The notes: a model not told the origin generated them from the sequence alone. DNA of 64,000 nt from an uncultured Oscillospiraceae bacterium (GCA_910587995.1 CAJUNS010000003.1:1-64000); one strand, 5' to 3'. Counted from the stretch's first letter, positions 49,545 through 58,948 are shown. Numbers and translations are program-made.

Positions 49545-49964
49545 CTAAAAGGATAAGCAGTTCATGGCCTCCTGCAAATCCTCCTCTGTTTGGCTGTTGT
49601 TGTAGGCCTCCCAGCGCTCCGTGTCCCAAATCTCCGCCCGGGTGGCCGCGCCAATGAGGGTTACATCCTTTTGCAGCCCAGCATGCTCCCGCAGGTTGGG
49701 GGGAATGAGCACCCGCCCCTGCTTGTCCGGTTCCACCTCCGCCGCGCCGGAGAAAAAATAACGCTGGATGCCCTTGCCTTGGGCCAGGGGCATGGCGGAG
49801 ACCTTCTCCACCAGCTTGTCCCACTGCTCTTGGGATAGCACGAAAAGGCAGCCGTCCAGGCCCTTGCAGACGTAGAACCTCTCCCCCAGGTCCTCGCGGA
49901 ACTTGGAGGGAACCGTCACGCGGCCCTTTGGGTCCATATTATGCCGGTACTCACCCGAAAACAT
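49545..49964 (-). CDS. mraZ: Division/cell-wall cluster transcriptional repressor MraZ
   Basis: A 139-residue AbrB-like double SpoVT domain protein: MFSGEYRHNMDPKGRVTVPSKFRE and the second DPRG-like element VEPDKQGRVLIPPNLREHAGL. It binds repeated TGGGN boxes before its own gene and represses the cluster. Such boxes are present at 50059-50083. The ATG at 49964 follows GGAAAGGAAAAGGCGGC. A short frame upstream is in the leader. Confidence 0.93.
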   Translation of the reverse strand: MFSGEYRHNMDPKGRVTVPSKFREDLGERFYVCKGLDGCLFVLSQEQWDKLVEKVSAMPLAQGKGIQRYFFSGAAEVEPDKQGRVLIPPNLREHAGLQKDVTLIGAATRAEIWDTERWEAYNNSQTEEDLQEAMNCLSF

Positions 49965-50058
49965 GCCGCCTTTTCCTTTCCTTCCCAATCCGGGAGCTGG
50001 GGGCCGCTCCGGCAGGGCCGCGGGGTTCTCCACTGGAACCGCCCCGCCCTCCCCGGTG

Positions 50059-50083
50059 TTGCACTTTCCCCCACTTTCTACCA
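50059..50083 (-). promoter_or_regulatory. mraZ: MraZ operator boxes
   Basis: On the minus strand TGGTA, TGGGG and TGCAA recur every 10 bases, separated each time by GAAAG. One box matches TGGGN and the other two are one base away. They lie just downstream of the -10 element. Confidence 0.75.
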
Positions 50084-50095
50084 CCCGGTACCATT

Positions 50096-50124
50096 ATTAT
50101 AGCCTAGTTCCCCCCCAAAAGCAA
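50096..50124 (-). promoter_or_regulatory. Division cluster promoter (Pmra)
   Basis: On the minus strand TATAAT (50096-50101) preceded after 17 bases by TTGCTT (50119-50124). Transcription would start near the MraZ boxes. The rest of the gap to 50272 shows only a small CGCTA/TAGCG hairpin at 50206-50219. Confidence 0.75.
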
Positions 50125-50272
50125 CCCGCTAAATGTAGGGCGGGCCCTGGGCCCAGGCGCTCGAAGGCACGTTCGGGTTCATCTGGCGGGAACAAAAATT
50201 CCCCCCGCTATATCTAGCGAGAGGAAGAAATGAGTTTATTTCCTTTTATTGTTATTTCACAGAATCGTGAAC

Positions 50273-50752
50273 CTAGATTTGTGAATTGCGCTGTGAGGCC
50301 TTGATGTTCTGCCGGGTCTTCCGCAGTTCGGTCAAACTTTCGGAAAGGGACTCGTCGGTGCGGCGCATCAGGTCGTCCACATACTCGTTGCTGGCTTTGC
50401 GCATCTCCTTAAACTTGGCCTGAGCTTGGGCCAAAATCTCGTTGGCCTTGGCCTGGGCCTGACGGACCACCTCCTGCTGGCTGACCAGGCTTTTGGCGTG
50501 GTCCTCGGCGGACTTAATAATGGTGTCCGCCTCCCGCTTGGCCTCGGCGATGATCTGCCCGTGGTCGGACACAATGGCTTTGGCCTGACCAATCTCCTGG
50601 GGAAACACGTCGCGAATGTCGTCCAGAATCGCGCGGATCTCCTCGCTGTCTACCAGCACCTTGCCATTGGAGAGGGGCATTTTCCAGCCCTTGTCCAGCA
50701 CGTCGTACATCTCGTCGATCAGGTCTTCAATGGTCGCTTGATTGTTGCTCAT
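50273..50752 (-). CDS. Coiled-coil protein, ATP synthase b-subunit/DivIVA-like
   Basis: A 159-residue soluble helical protein: ATIEDLIDEMYDVLDKGWKM, PLSNGKVLVDSEEIRAILDDIRDVFPQEI, then a long coiled coil rich in Ala, Gln, Lys and Glu (AKAIVSDHGQIIAEAKREADTII, VVRQAQAKANEILAQAQAKFKEM). This resembles the uncharacterised protein that follows coaD in many Clostridia, sometimes annotated ATPase or DivIVA-like, without nucleotide-binding motifs. Its ATGA overlaps the stop of coaD. A structural role is more likely than an enzymatic one. Confidence 0.7.
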   Translation of the reverse strand: MSNNQATIEDLIDEMYDVLDKGWKMPLSNGKVLVDSEEIRAILDDIRDVFPQEIGQAKAIVSDHGQIIAEAKREADTIIKSAEDHAKSLVSQQEVVRQAQAKANEILAQAQAKFKEMRKASNEYVDDLMRRTDESLSESLTELRKTRQNIKASQRNSQI

Positions 50753-51282
50753 GCTAACGCATCCCCTTCCCTTTGCTCTGCCGCCGGCTGGCACAGGCGG
50801 CCCTTGATGACCTCCAGAATGCAGGCCGGCACAAAATGGGAGATGTCTCCCCCGAAGCCCGCCACCTGCTTGACCATGCTGGAGCTTAAAAACATGTGCT
50901 CCGCGCTGGTGGAAAGGAACATGGTCTCCAGGGCCGGATTTAATTTTTTATTGGTCAGGGCCTGCTGAAACTCATACTCAAAGTCTGTCAGCGCCCGCAG
51001 GCCCTTGATAATCACCGCCGCGCTCCGCTCCCGGGCGTAGTCCGCCAAAAGGCCCTCCACCCGGTCCACCACCACGTTTTCCAGCCCCTGGGCCGCGCAG
51101 ACCTTTTGCAGCATGTCCATGCGCTCTTCCACCGAAAAGCTGAAGCATTTGTCCGGGTTCACCGGCACCGCCACCACAACCCTGTCAAATATTTTGCTGG
51201 CCCGGCTGATGATATCCAAATGGCCCAAAGTCACCGGGTCAAAGCTGCCGGGACAGATGGCCGTTTTCATGTGTTCCGTCAT
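50749..51282 (-). CDS. coaD: Phosphopantetheine adenylyltransferase
   Basis: Fourth step of CoA synthesis: ATP + 4'-phosphopantetheine to dephospho-CoA. This 177-residue nucleotidyltransferase has AICPGSFDPVTLGHLDIISRA with the T/HxGH motif, NPDKCFSFSVEERMDML, and IIKGLRALTDFEYEFQQALTNKKL; the ISSSxxK-type motif reads LSSSMVKQVA. The length is normal with a short C-terminal extension. It is downstream of the rsmD fusion (33 bases), as in the common rsmD-coaD pair of Firmicutes. Confidence 0.95.
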   Translation of the reverse strand: MTEHMKTAICPGSFDPVTLGHLDIISRASKIFDRVVVAVPVNPDKCFSFSVEERMDMLQKVCAAQGLENVVVDRVEGLLADYARERSAAVIIKGLRALTDFEYEFQQALTNKKLNPALETMFLSTSAEHMFLSSSMVKQVAGFGGDISHFVPACILEVIKGRLCQPAAEQREGDALA

Positions 51283-51315
51283 AGAGGCGGCACTCCTTTC
51301 CTATGGGGCGGCAGG

Positions 51316-52530
51316 CTACCGCCGGGCTTTCAGCGTGTAGGTGGCGCCCCAGTTTTTCAGGACCTCCACCTGGGAGAACCCGGCCTCCCTCAGCACCGCG
51401 GCCTCGTGCTCCACCGTTAAGGGCGTGTCATAGTGATAAAAACCCTCTCCGGCCAGGCCCTGCTCGCTCTTAAGCCGGGCCAGCTCCCGAAAATACTCCT
51501 CCTCGTGCCAAGGCGATTCGGCAAAATAATCCGTCAGAACGAAGGCGCCGTCTGGACGCAGGGCCCGGCAGAGCTTGGCGTAAAGCTCCCGCTTCTGCCC
51601 GGCGGGGAAGTGGTGCAGCGACTCCACGGAAACCGCTCCGTCAAAGGCCGCCTCTCCCAAGGGCGTCTCAAAATAAGAGCCCTCCAGCAGCGTCAGGTCC
51701 TTTTCCGGGAACTTCTTCCGCAGGGCCCCCAGCATGTCCGGCGACAGGTCAATGCCCGTCACCCGGGCCTGGGGGTTCCGGGCAAAATAGGCTTCCAGCT
51801 CCAGGCCCGTGCCGCAGCCCAGGTCCAGCACCCGCGCCCCCGGCTCATCGGGCAGCTGCTCCGCCGTAAAGGGATAAAATTCCTCCGCCCCCTCAATCTC
51901 CTGGCGCATATGCTGGTCGTACCCTTCCAGCCGGTTGGCGAAAAAGGCGCTCATCTCTTCCAAAACCGGGCCTCCGCCCGCTTCCTCCCCGGCCTCCGCC
52001 GCCTGGTAGGAGGTAAGGGCGGTTCTGCCATACCGGTAGACCTTCCGCTTTTCAAAGGCCCCCGCCCGCTCCGGCAGATCCTCCCGGCTGCCGTGCTCAC
52101 AGAGGATGATCCCCCCGGGAGCCATGCGCTCCGCCGTAAGGGCCAGGGCCTTGTCCATGAGACCCGCCCCATAGGGAGGGTCCAGAAAGGCCACGTCAAA
52201 ACAGCCCCGCTCGCCCCGCAGATAGCCCTCAAAGCTGGATGAGACTACCCGGGCCCGGCCGGTGAACCCAGCGGCTTCCACATTCTTTTGCACAACCTTA
52301 ATGGCGTCCCGGTTGGCGTCTACCAAAACCGCCTCCGCCGCGCCCCGGCTCAGGGCCTCCAGGCCAATCTGCCCGGAACCCGCGAACAGGTCCAAAAAAC
52401 GCCGGCCCTCTATATTGAACTGAAGGATGTTGAAAAGCGCCTCCTTCACCATGTTGGTGGTGGGCCGCACCTGCTCGCCCTCCAGAGCCAGCAGCTTTTT
52501 GCCGCGCCGTTCGCCCGCTATGATCCGCAT
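51316..52530 (-). CDS. rsmD: RsmD (16S rRNA m2G966 methyltransferase) fused to a second SAM methyltransferase
   Basis: One frame of 404 codons. Residues 1-~182 are RsmD: MRIIAGERRGKKLLALEGEQ, RPTTNMVKEALFNIL, FLDLFAGSGQIGLEALSRGA, and the catalytic DPPY (117-120). A Gly/Glu-rich linker follows. Residues ~193-404 are a second, unrelated class I methyltransferase (SAFFANRLEGYDQHM, VLDLGCGTGLELEAYF, VTGIDLSPDMLGAL, VSVESLHHFPAGQKRELY, FVLTDYF). RsmD normally ends near residue 185. No convincing ribosome site lies before Met-193, so a fusion is more likely than a second start. The product of the second domain is unknown. Confidence 0.88.
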   Translation of the reverse strand: MRIIAGERRGKKLLALEGEQVRPTTNMVKEALFNILQFNIEGRRFLDLFAGSGQIGLEALSRGAAEAVLVDANRDAIKVVQKNVEAAGFTGRARVVSSSFEGYLRGERGCFDVAFLDPPYGAGLMDKALALTAERMAPGGIILCEHGSREDLPERAGAFEKRKVYRYGRTALTSYQAAEAGEEAGGGPVLEEMSAFFANRLEGYDQHMRQEIEGAEEFYPFTAEQLPDEPGARVLDLGCGTGLELEAYFARNPQARVTGIDLSPDMLGALRKKFPEKDLTLLEGSYFETPLGEAAFDGAVSVESLHHFPAGQKRELYAKLCRALRPDGAFVLTDYFAESPWHEEEYFRELARLKSEQGLAGEGFYHYDTPLTVEHEAAVLREAGFSQVEVLKNWGATYTLKARR

Positions 52531-52609
52531 CGTTCCACCTCCTGGGAGACTGCCCGCAGGGCTTTTTGCTTAGATTCGCCTGTTATTATCGCATTTTTTC
52601 CGCCGTATG

Positions 52610-54514
52610 TCAACCGTTCCCCGAAAATTCCCCCTCATTTCCGGGCTTTTCCAGAGAATCCGCCTCTCCCCCCTCTGGGTGGAAGTGGCCGTATACCCGT
52701 CTGGCCGCCGGTTTGGTCATGCCTGGGGCGGCTTCCAGCTCCTCCAGCGTGGCGCTTCCCACCGCCGACACGGTACGGAAATGCTTCAGCAGCGCCTTGG
52801 CCCGGGCGGGCCCCACCCCTTCGATGGACAGCAGGGTGCTGGAAATAGCCGACTTCTTCCGCTGCTGCCGGTGGTAGCCAATGGCGAACCGGTGCACCTC
52901 GTCCTGAATGCTGGACACCAGCGTGAACGCCCGCCGGGTGGAGGTAATGGCGATCTCCCCGCCGGTTTGGGCAATGGCGCGGGTGCGGTGCTTGTCGTCC
53001 TTCACCATGCCGAACAGGGGCACGGCAATGCCCATTTCGTCCAGCAGGGGCTGCACCGCCCCCACATGGCCCTTGCCGCCATCCAGCAGAATCAGGTCGG
53101 GAAGCCGCCCAAAGCCGGTATTGTCCCCTTTGGCTTGAAAAGCCCGGTATTCCTCAAAGCGCCGGCGGATCACCTCGCGCATGGAGCCGTAGTCATCCTG
53201 GCCCTCTACGGTTTTGACCTTAAAGCGCCGGTAAGCGGATTTAAGGGGCCTGCCGTTTTCAAAGGCCACCATGCCCGCCACGTTCTCGCCCCCCTGCAGG
53301 TTGGAGATGTCGTAGGACTCAATATAGGCCGGGGTTTTTTCCAGCCCCAACAGCCGCCGCAGCTCGTCCAAGGCAGAGGCGTCCCGGCCGGCCAGACCGC
53401 TTTGCTGGGCCAGGTTTTCGGCGGCGTTGCTGCGGCACATTTCCACCAGCTGGCGCTGGTCCCCCCGCTGGGGCACGTTGAGCTTCACCGTTCTCCCCCG
53501 CCGCTCCGTCAGCCAGCGGGCCACCAGCTCCTGGTCCTCCACCGGGCCGTCCAACGTCACCACAGGAGGGATGCGCTCCCGGATGGCGTAGTACTGCCGC
53601 AGAAACTCCGAGCGGGCCTCCGGGTCCGGCTGGCAGCCCTCGGTGAGAAAGCTCTCCCGGTCGCTGAGCTTGCCGCCTGTGAAGCGGAACACCTCGAAGG
53701 CGGTCTGGCTCTCTCCCTGGGCCAAGGCGAACACATCCTGTTCCTCCACCCGGCTGGCCACCACCTTCTGCCGGTCCTTCAGCTTGTTGATGGCGTTGAT
53801 CCGGTCCCGCAGGCGGGCGGCCAGCTCAAAGTCCAGGTCCTCCGCCGCCTGCTCCATCCGCTGGGTCAAAACCTTTACCGAGGTGCTGCTGCCCCCCTTG
53901 ATGAAATCCAGGGCCTGCTGAAAGGCCTCGTTGTAGTCTTCCTCCTTGATTTTTCCCCGGCAGGGGGCGCAGCATTGGTCAATGTAGAAGTTGAGGCAGG
54001 GCCGCCCCCGGCCAAAGTCCTGGGGAAAGCGCCGGTTGCAGTCTGGAAGCTTGAAGATCTTCCGGGCCGCGTCCACGGTCTCCCGAATGGACCAGAAGCT
54101 CAGGTAGGGACCCACATATTTGGCCCCGTCTTCCTCTTTTTGCAGCACCGCTGTAATCCGGGGCCAGCTGCCGCCGCTGACGCGGATGTAGCAGTAGCCC
54201 TTGTCGTCTTTGAGCAGAATATTATACTTTGGCTGGTGCTGCTTAATCAGGCTGCTCTCCAGCACAAAGGCCTCAAACTCGCTGTCAGTCAGGATGTACT
54301 CGAACCAGTCCACATTGGAGACCATTTTGCGCACTTTGGCGTCGTGGTTTTTTTCAGAGCCAAAGTATTGGCTCACCCGGTTTTTCAGGGCCTTGGCCTT
54401 GCCGATGTAGATGATCTCTCCGGCCTGGTTGTGCATTAGGTACACGCCGGGGGTCAAAGGGAGGCGCATCGCCTTTTGACGCAGCTCCCGGCGCTTTTCA
54501 TCCCGTTCTTCCAT
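52610..54514 (-). CDS. uvrC: Excinuclease ABC subunit C
   Basis: Nucleotide-excision repair nuclease that makes both incisions. In 634 residues: N-terminal GIY-YIG nuclease (LPLTPGVYLMHNQAGEIIYIGKAKALKNRVSQYF), the Cys region PCRGKIKEEDYNEAFQQALDF, a UVR motif contacting UvrB (LTQRMEQAAEDLDFELAARLRDRI), the RNase H-like C-terminal nuclease with IESYDISNLQGGENVAGMVAFENG and LILLDGGKGHV, and two C-terminal helix-hairpin-helix motifs. Length is normal. It is alone between the rsmD fusion and HPr, with an AAAAGGAGGCGGGCAC ribosome site. Confidence 0.96.
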   Translation of the reverse strand: MEERDEKRRELRQKAMRLPLTPGVYLMHNQAGEIIYIGKAKALKNRVSQYFGSEKNHDAKVRKMVSNVDWFEYILTDSEFEAFVLESSLIKQHQPKYNILLKDDKGYCYIRVSGGSWPRITAVLQKEEDGAKYVGPYLSFWSIRETVDAARKIFKLPDCNRRFPQDFGRGRPCLNFYIDQCCAPCRGKIKEEDYNEAFQQALDFIKGGSSTSVKVLTQRMEQAAEDLDFELAARLRDRINAINKLKDRQKVVASRVEEQDVFALAQGESQTAFEVFRFTGGKLSDRESFLTEGCQPDPEARSEFLRQYYAIRERIPPVVTLDGPVEDQELVARWLTERRGRTVKLNVPQRGDQRQLVEMCRSNAAENLAQQSGLAGRDASALDELRRLLGLEKTPAYIESYDISNLQGGENVAGMVAFENGRPLKSAYRRFKVKTVEGQDDYGSMREVIRRRFEEYRAFQAKGDNTGFGRLPDLILLDGGKGHVGAVQPLLDEMGIAVPLFGMVKDDKHRTRAIAQTGGEIAITSTRRAFTLVSSIQDEVHRFAIGYHRQQRKKSAISSTLLSIEGVGPARAKALLKHFRTVSAVGSATLEELEAAPGMTKPAARRVYGHFHPEGGEADSLEKPGNEGEFSGNG

Positions 54515-54548
54515 GTGCCCGCCTCCTTTTCCGCACAGATTCTTCTAA

Positions 54549-54575
54549 GAAAAAAGCACCGCAAAACGCGGTGCC
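54549..54575 (-). terminator. HPr terminator
   Basis: On the minus strand GCACCGC and GCGGTGC pair around five bases, followed by TTTTTTCTTAG. Confidence 0.88.
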
Positions 54576-54602
54576 GTTTAACGAACTGTGTCCTCCTCTG
54601 GC

Positions 54603-54872
54603 TCACTCCGCAAAGCCGGAATCAACCAAGGCAACCAAAGCGTCCACCGCCTGCTGCTCGTCAGAGCCATCGGCGATGATGCGGATGGTAACGCCGCCCA
54701 CAATGCCCAGGCTCAACACGCCCAGCAGGCTTTTGGCGTTGACTCTTCTCTCCTCTTTCTCCACCCAGATGGAGGACTTGAACTCATTTGCCTTCTGGAT
54801 AAAGAAGGTCGCCGGGCGGGCATGCAGGCCTACCTGATTCTGAACCAAAACTTCCTTTGCGCACATGTACAT
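54603..54872 (-). CDS. ptsH: HPr phosphocarrier protein of the PTS (or Crh-like)
   Basis: An 89-residue HPr. The active-site His is in NQVGLHARPATFFIQKANEF (His-17 with the adjacent Arg) and the regulatory Ser in VNAKSLLGVLSLGI, the site phosphorylated by HPr kinase in Firmicutes. Having both sites supports a true HPr over Crh, which lacks the His. It carries phosphate from EI to sugar EIIs and controls CcpA. There is no ptsI next to it. A ~200-base leader precedes it. Confidence 0.92.
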   Translation of the reverse strand: MYMCAKEVLVQNQVGLHARPATFFIQKANEFKSSIWVEKEERRVNAKSLLGVLSLGIVGGVTIRIIADGSDEQQAVDALVALVDSGFAE

Positions 54873-55076
54873 TCACTCTCCTACAGAATTTTGAAATCGG
54901 GGTCTCAGGGTCTCCATTTGGACTGAGCCGGATTGTATGCCCCCCGGCCCGCCAGGGCTCCACTAAAAGCTTGGACTTCCCCCCTCAAGCTCCTTGAACG
55001 AAAGTTTCATTCAAGTTTGAAATCAGGTTTTAAATCTAAGCTTTAAGCTTCTTACCAGAGTTCTTAATTTAAGCTA
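54873..55076 (-). promoter_or_regulatory. HPr 5' leader with several small hairpins
   Basis: Transcription from 55077-55104 would give a ~195-base leader. Stems visible on the minus strand include CTTGAA/TTCAAG, GAGCC/GGCTC and CTCAG/CTGAG. I recognise no riboswitch class. Confidence 0.4.
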
Positions 55077-55104
55077 ATTATACCATATTCTTCGCGCCCG
55101 TCAA
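55077..55104 (-). promoter_or_regulatory. HPr promoter
   Basis: On the minus strand TTGACG (55099-55104), 16 bases, TATAAT (55077-55082). The AT-rich stretch 55105-55263, to the end of trmD, has no gene I can support. Confidence 0.6.
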
Positions 55105-55263
55105 CACGTTTTTTCATTTTTGGTTCCATGAACAGAGGTCAAAAAGCTCGCAGTACCCAAATTGTGCAGGTTTACTAGCACTGTGGAAAGTTTTTGACAA
55201 ATTCGCAATTCAACCGATTTTTTCTTAAAAATACCAAGAAAAACCCGATTTTTTGAAACCAAA

Positions 55264-55971
55264 TTACGTGCCTTGGCCCTGGTTTTTCAGCCAAGCCTGG
55301 TATAAATCCGGGCGGTTCCGCTGGGTTACGGCCAAAGACTGCTCCCGCCGCCACGCCTCGATTTTCCCGTGGTGGCCGGAGAGCAGCACCTCTGGCGCCG
55401 CCCGGCCCCGCCAAACCTCGGGCCGGGTATATTGGGGGTATTCCAACAGTCCGGAAAAGTGGCTCTCGTCTGTAAAGCAGCTTTCATCCGCCAGCACGCC
55501 GGGCAGCATGCGGCTGACCGCGTCCGCCAAAATCATGGCAGGCAGCTCGCCGCCGGTGAGTACGTAGTCGCCAATGGAGACCTCCTCCACCTCATATTCG
55601 TCCAGCAAGCGCTGGTCAACGCCCTCATAGTGGCCGCAGAGAATGGCCAGAGCTGGTTTTTCCGCCAGCCGCCGGGCTGTTTTTTGGTTCAGCACCGGTC
55701 CCCTGGGGGACATATAGAGAATATGCGGCCGCAGGCCCAGGTGTTCGCCCAGCTGGTCCAGGCCCTGGGCAAAGGGCTCCGCTGCCAGCAGCATGCCCTT
55801 GCCCCCGCCAAAAACCGTGCCGTCCACCCGGCCCCGGGGGTCGGGAGAAAAGTCCCGCAGCTGGTGCACGCACAGCTGCAAATGCCCCCTGCGCCGGGCG
55901 CGGCCCACAATGCTGTGGCCCAGCACCGCCGGAAACATCTCGGGAAACAGGGTGAAAATATCCAGCCGCAT
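55264..55971 (-). CDS. trmD: tRNA (guanine-37-N1) methyltransferase TrmD
   Basis: A 235-residue SPOUT enzyme: MRLDIFTLFPEMFPAVLGHSI, RGRVDGTVFGGGKGMLLAAEP, ALAILCGHYEGVDQRLLDEYEVEEVSIGDYVLTGGELPAMILADAVSRMLPGVL with the trefoil-knot SAM loop and the catalytic Asp, EYPQYTRPEVWRG, VLLSGHHGKIEAWRRE. Methylates G37 of tRNAs and prevents frameshifts. It shares one base with the rimM stop region and is the last gene of rpsP-khpA-rimM-trmD. Confidence 0.96.
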   Translation of the reverse strand: MRLDIFTLFPEMFPAVLGHSIVGRARRRGHLQLCVHQLRDFSPDPRGRVDGTVFGGGKGMLLAAEPFAQGLDQLGEHLGLRPHILYMSPRGPVLNQKTARRLAEKPALAILCGHYEGVDQRLLDEYEVEEVSIGDYVLTGGELPAMILADAVSRMLPGVLADESCFTDESHFSGLLEYPQYTRPEVWRGRAAPEVLLSGHHGKIEAWRREQSLAVTQRNRPDLYQAWLKNQGQGT

Positions 55972-56495
55972 CAGGCTTCCTCCCCGTCCCCGTCAAAAAT
56001 GCCGGGAATGGGCAGCACCCGGATGACCCCGCCCTCCAGGCTGGTCTCCTGGATCATGTGGGGCACCGCTGGGAACAGGTACTCCTTCTCCCCCTGGACA
56101 ACGCGGTACACATCGTTGGCCGGGGTGTTAAGCACCTCTGCCAGCCTGCCATATTCCTGGCCGGTGCGGCCATCTACTACCCGCAGGCCGATAAGGTCCT
56201 GTAAAAAATACCGGCCCTCTTCCAACTGGATATCCTCCCGGTCCAGATACAGCACCCGGCCCCGCAGGGCGTCGGCTTTTCCCACCGAGTCCACCCCCCG
56301 CAGGGTCACCAGCAGCCGCCCCTTGTGGGGGCGGGAGGACAGCAGCCCCGCCGGCCGGGTTCCCAGCCGGTCAAAGTAAAAATCCTTCACCTGGCGCAGA
56401 AATTCCGCCGAATCCGCCCAGGGCTCCAGGCACAGCTCTCCCCGGACCCCGTGGGCGCGGACGATTTTTCCCGCCTCTAAAAACCGCTCTCTCAC
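55971..56495 (-). CDS. rimM: Ribosome maturation factor RimM
   Basis: Binds S19 and helps fold the 30S head. In 174 residues: the N-terminal RimM barrel (LEAGKIVRAHGVRGELCLEPWAD, RGVDSVGKADALRGRVLYLDREDI) and the PRC-barrel (YFLQDLIGLRVVDGRTGQEYGRLAEVLNTPANDVYRV, LFPAVPHMIQETSLEGGVIRVLPIPGIFD). Normal length; the end overlaps trmD by one base. Confidence 0.94.
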   Translation of the reverse strand: MRERFLEAGKIVRAHGVRGELCLEPWADSAEFLRQVKDFYFDRLGTRPAGLLSSRPHKGRLLVTLRGVDSVGKADALRGRVLYLDREDIQLEEGRYFLQDLIGLRVVDGRTGQEYGRLAEVLNTPANDVYRVVQGEKEYLFPAVPHMIQETSLEGGVIRVLPIPGIFDGDGEEA

Positions 56496-56514
56496 AGCCG
56501 CCTCCCTGGGGAGA

Positions 56515-56745
56515 TCAGTCGATCTCCACCATGATCTTCTTGTCGTTGCGGGTCGCGGCGGCGCGCATGACCACGCGAATGGCCTTCGCGATGCGGCCCT
56601 GCTTGCCGATTACCCGGCCCATGTCGTCCTCCGCCACATGCAGATGGTAGACAGTCACGCCGTTTTCGCCCTCCTCGCTGGTGACGGAAATCTCTTCCGG
56701 CTTCTCCACCAGTCCGGACGCGATGGCTTTGAGCAAGTCCTCCAT
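56515..56745 (-). CDS. khpA: KH-domain RNA-binding protein KhpA (YlqC)
   Basis: 76 residues: MEDLLKAIASGLVEKPEEIS, HLHVAEDDMGRVIGKQGRIAKAIRVVMRAAATRNDKKIMVEID. The GxxG loop of the KH fold is GKQG. It is a general RNA chaperone that in Firmicutes pairs with KhpB/Jag. The ATG at 56745 follows GGAGGTGAATAAC. It sits between rpsP and rimM, the standard position. Confidence 0.93.
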   Translation of the reverse strand: MEDLLKAIASGLVEKPEEISVTSEEGENGVTVYHLHVAEDDMGRVIGKQGRIAKAIRVVMRAAATRNDKKIMVEID

Positions 56746-56784
56746 GTTATTCACCTCCACACATGATATCCTTTCCAGGATTTG

Positions 56785-57027
56785 TTAGATAATGCCGTGC
56801 TTTTTGAAGAGGTCGCGGACGGTGTCGGTAGGCTGGGCGCCGTTCTCAATCCACTTCTTGGCCTTTTCGGGGTCCAGCTTGACCACGCTGGGCTCCTCCA
56901 TAGGGTTATAATACCCAATTTCCTCAATGAAACGCCCATCCCGGGGGAAGCGGGAGTCCGCCACCACAATGCGGTAGAAGGGGTTCTTTTTCGCGCCCAT
57001 GCGGCGCAGTCTGATTTTTACTGCCAT
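56785..57027 (-). CDS. rpsP: 30S ribosomal protein S16
   Basis: 80 residues: MAVKIRLRRMGAKKNPFYRI, VVADSRFPRDGRFIEEIGYYNP, KLDPEKAKKWIENGAQPTDTVRDLF. Full-length S16. The ATG at 57027 follows AAATGGAGGAAAGAATC. Leads the rpsP-khpA-rimM-trmD operon. Confidence 0.97.
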   Translation of the reverse strand: MAVKIRLRRMGAKKNPFYRIVVADSRFPRDGRFIEEIGYYNPMEEPSVVKLDPEKAKKWIENGAQPTDTVRDLFKKHGII

Positions 57028-57094
57028 GATTCTTTCCTCCATTTTGATTATGAATAATTAATTTTATATGATAAGAGCGGAGTTGCCGCTCTGG

Positions 57095-57451
57095 TCAACT
57101 GTTTTTAGGAAAGCTTCGCAAATAGACCACATTTCCGTCCGGGTCCCGGAAGCTCATGTTTACCGCGCCCCAGGGGCGCGGGGTGGGCGGCTCCACAATG
57201 GGCGCGCCCAGGGCCAGCACCTTTTGGTGGGCCGCTTCTATGTCATCCACCGTAAACGCCAAGGTGATGTTTTCGTTTTGGTTGTTTTTGGGGCTCCCGT
57301 CATGGTAGACCGTCAGGCTGAGGGGGCCCTCCAAAATAAACTGGTGCACCGGGTCTTCGCTGTGATTATCCACATCCAGCAGGGCCTTGTAAAAGTCCGC
57401 CAGCCGGGGGACGTCGTTGGTTAAAAGGCTGATTTCACTGAGCTCCAACAT
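57095..57451 (-). CDS. VOC-family protein in the SRP-ribosome cluster
   Basis: A 118-residue glyoxalase-fold protein: MLELSEISLLTNDVPRLADF, HQFILEGPLSLTVYHDGSP, ENITLAFTVDDIEAAHQKVLALGAPIVEPPTPRPWGAVNMSFRDPDGNVVYLRSF. The first metal His seems replaced by Ser/Leu (EISLLTN), so it may be a ligand-binding rather than a metal-enzyme member. It lies between a 35-residue ORF and rpsP, where no VOC gene is usual. The ribosome site AAGGAGGACTGCCT overlaps the end of that ORF. Confidence 0.78.
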   Translation of the reverse strand: MLELSEISLLTNDVPRLADFYKALLDVDNHSEDPVHQFILEGPLSLTVYHDGSPKNNQNENITLAFTVDDIEAAHQKVLALGAPIVEPPTPRPWGAVNMSFRDPDGNVVYLRSFPKNS

Positions 57452-57463
57452 AGGCAGTCCTCC

Positions 57464-57571
57464 TTATGGAATGATATCCCGAAATCCCACGGAACGGTAC
57501 ATTGCCGCCAAAACCGCCGGCTTCCGCCAGTCAACATACTCGCTGTGCTCCAAGTGCTGAAACGCCAGCAT
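57464..57571 (-). CDS. 35-residue small ORF directly after ffh
   Basis: MLAFQHLEHSEYVDWRKPAV followed by LAAMYRSVGFRDIIP. The ATG follows AGGAGGCGGATT, one of the best ribosome sites in the region, and the ORF ends 12 bases before the VOC start, whose own ribosome site overlaps its last codons. It could be a real small protein, a translational coupler for the VOC gene, or the rest of a lost gene. No family recognised. Confidence 0.45.
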   Translation of the reverse strand: MLAFQHLEHSEYVDWRKPAVLAAMYRSVGFRDIIP

Positions 57572-57581
57572 AATCCGCCTC

Positions 57582-58931
<1,350 letters not shown>

Positions 58932-58948
58932 GGGAATCACCTCTTTTT

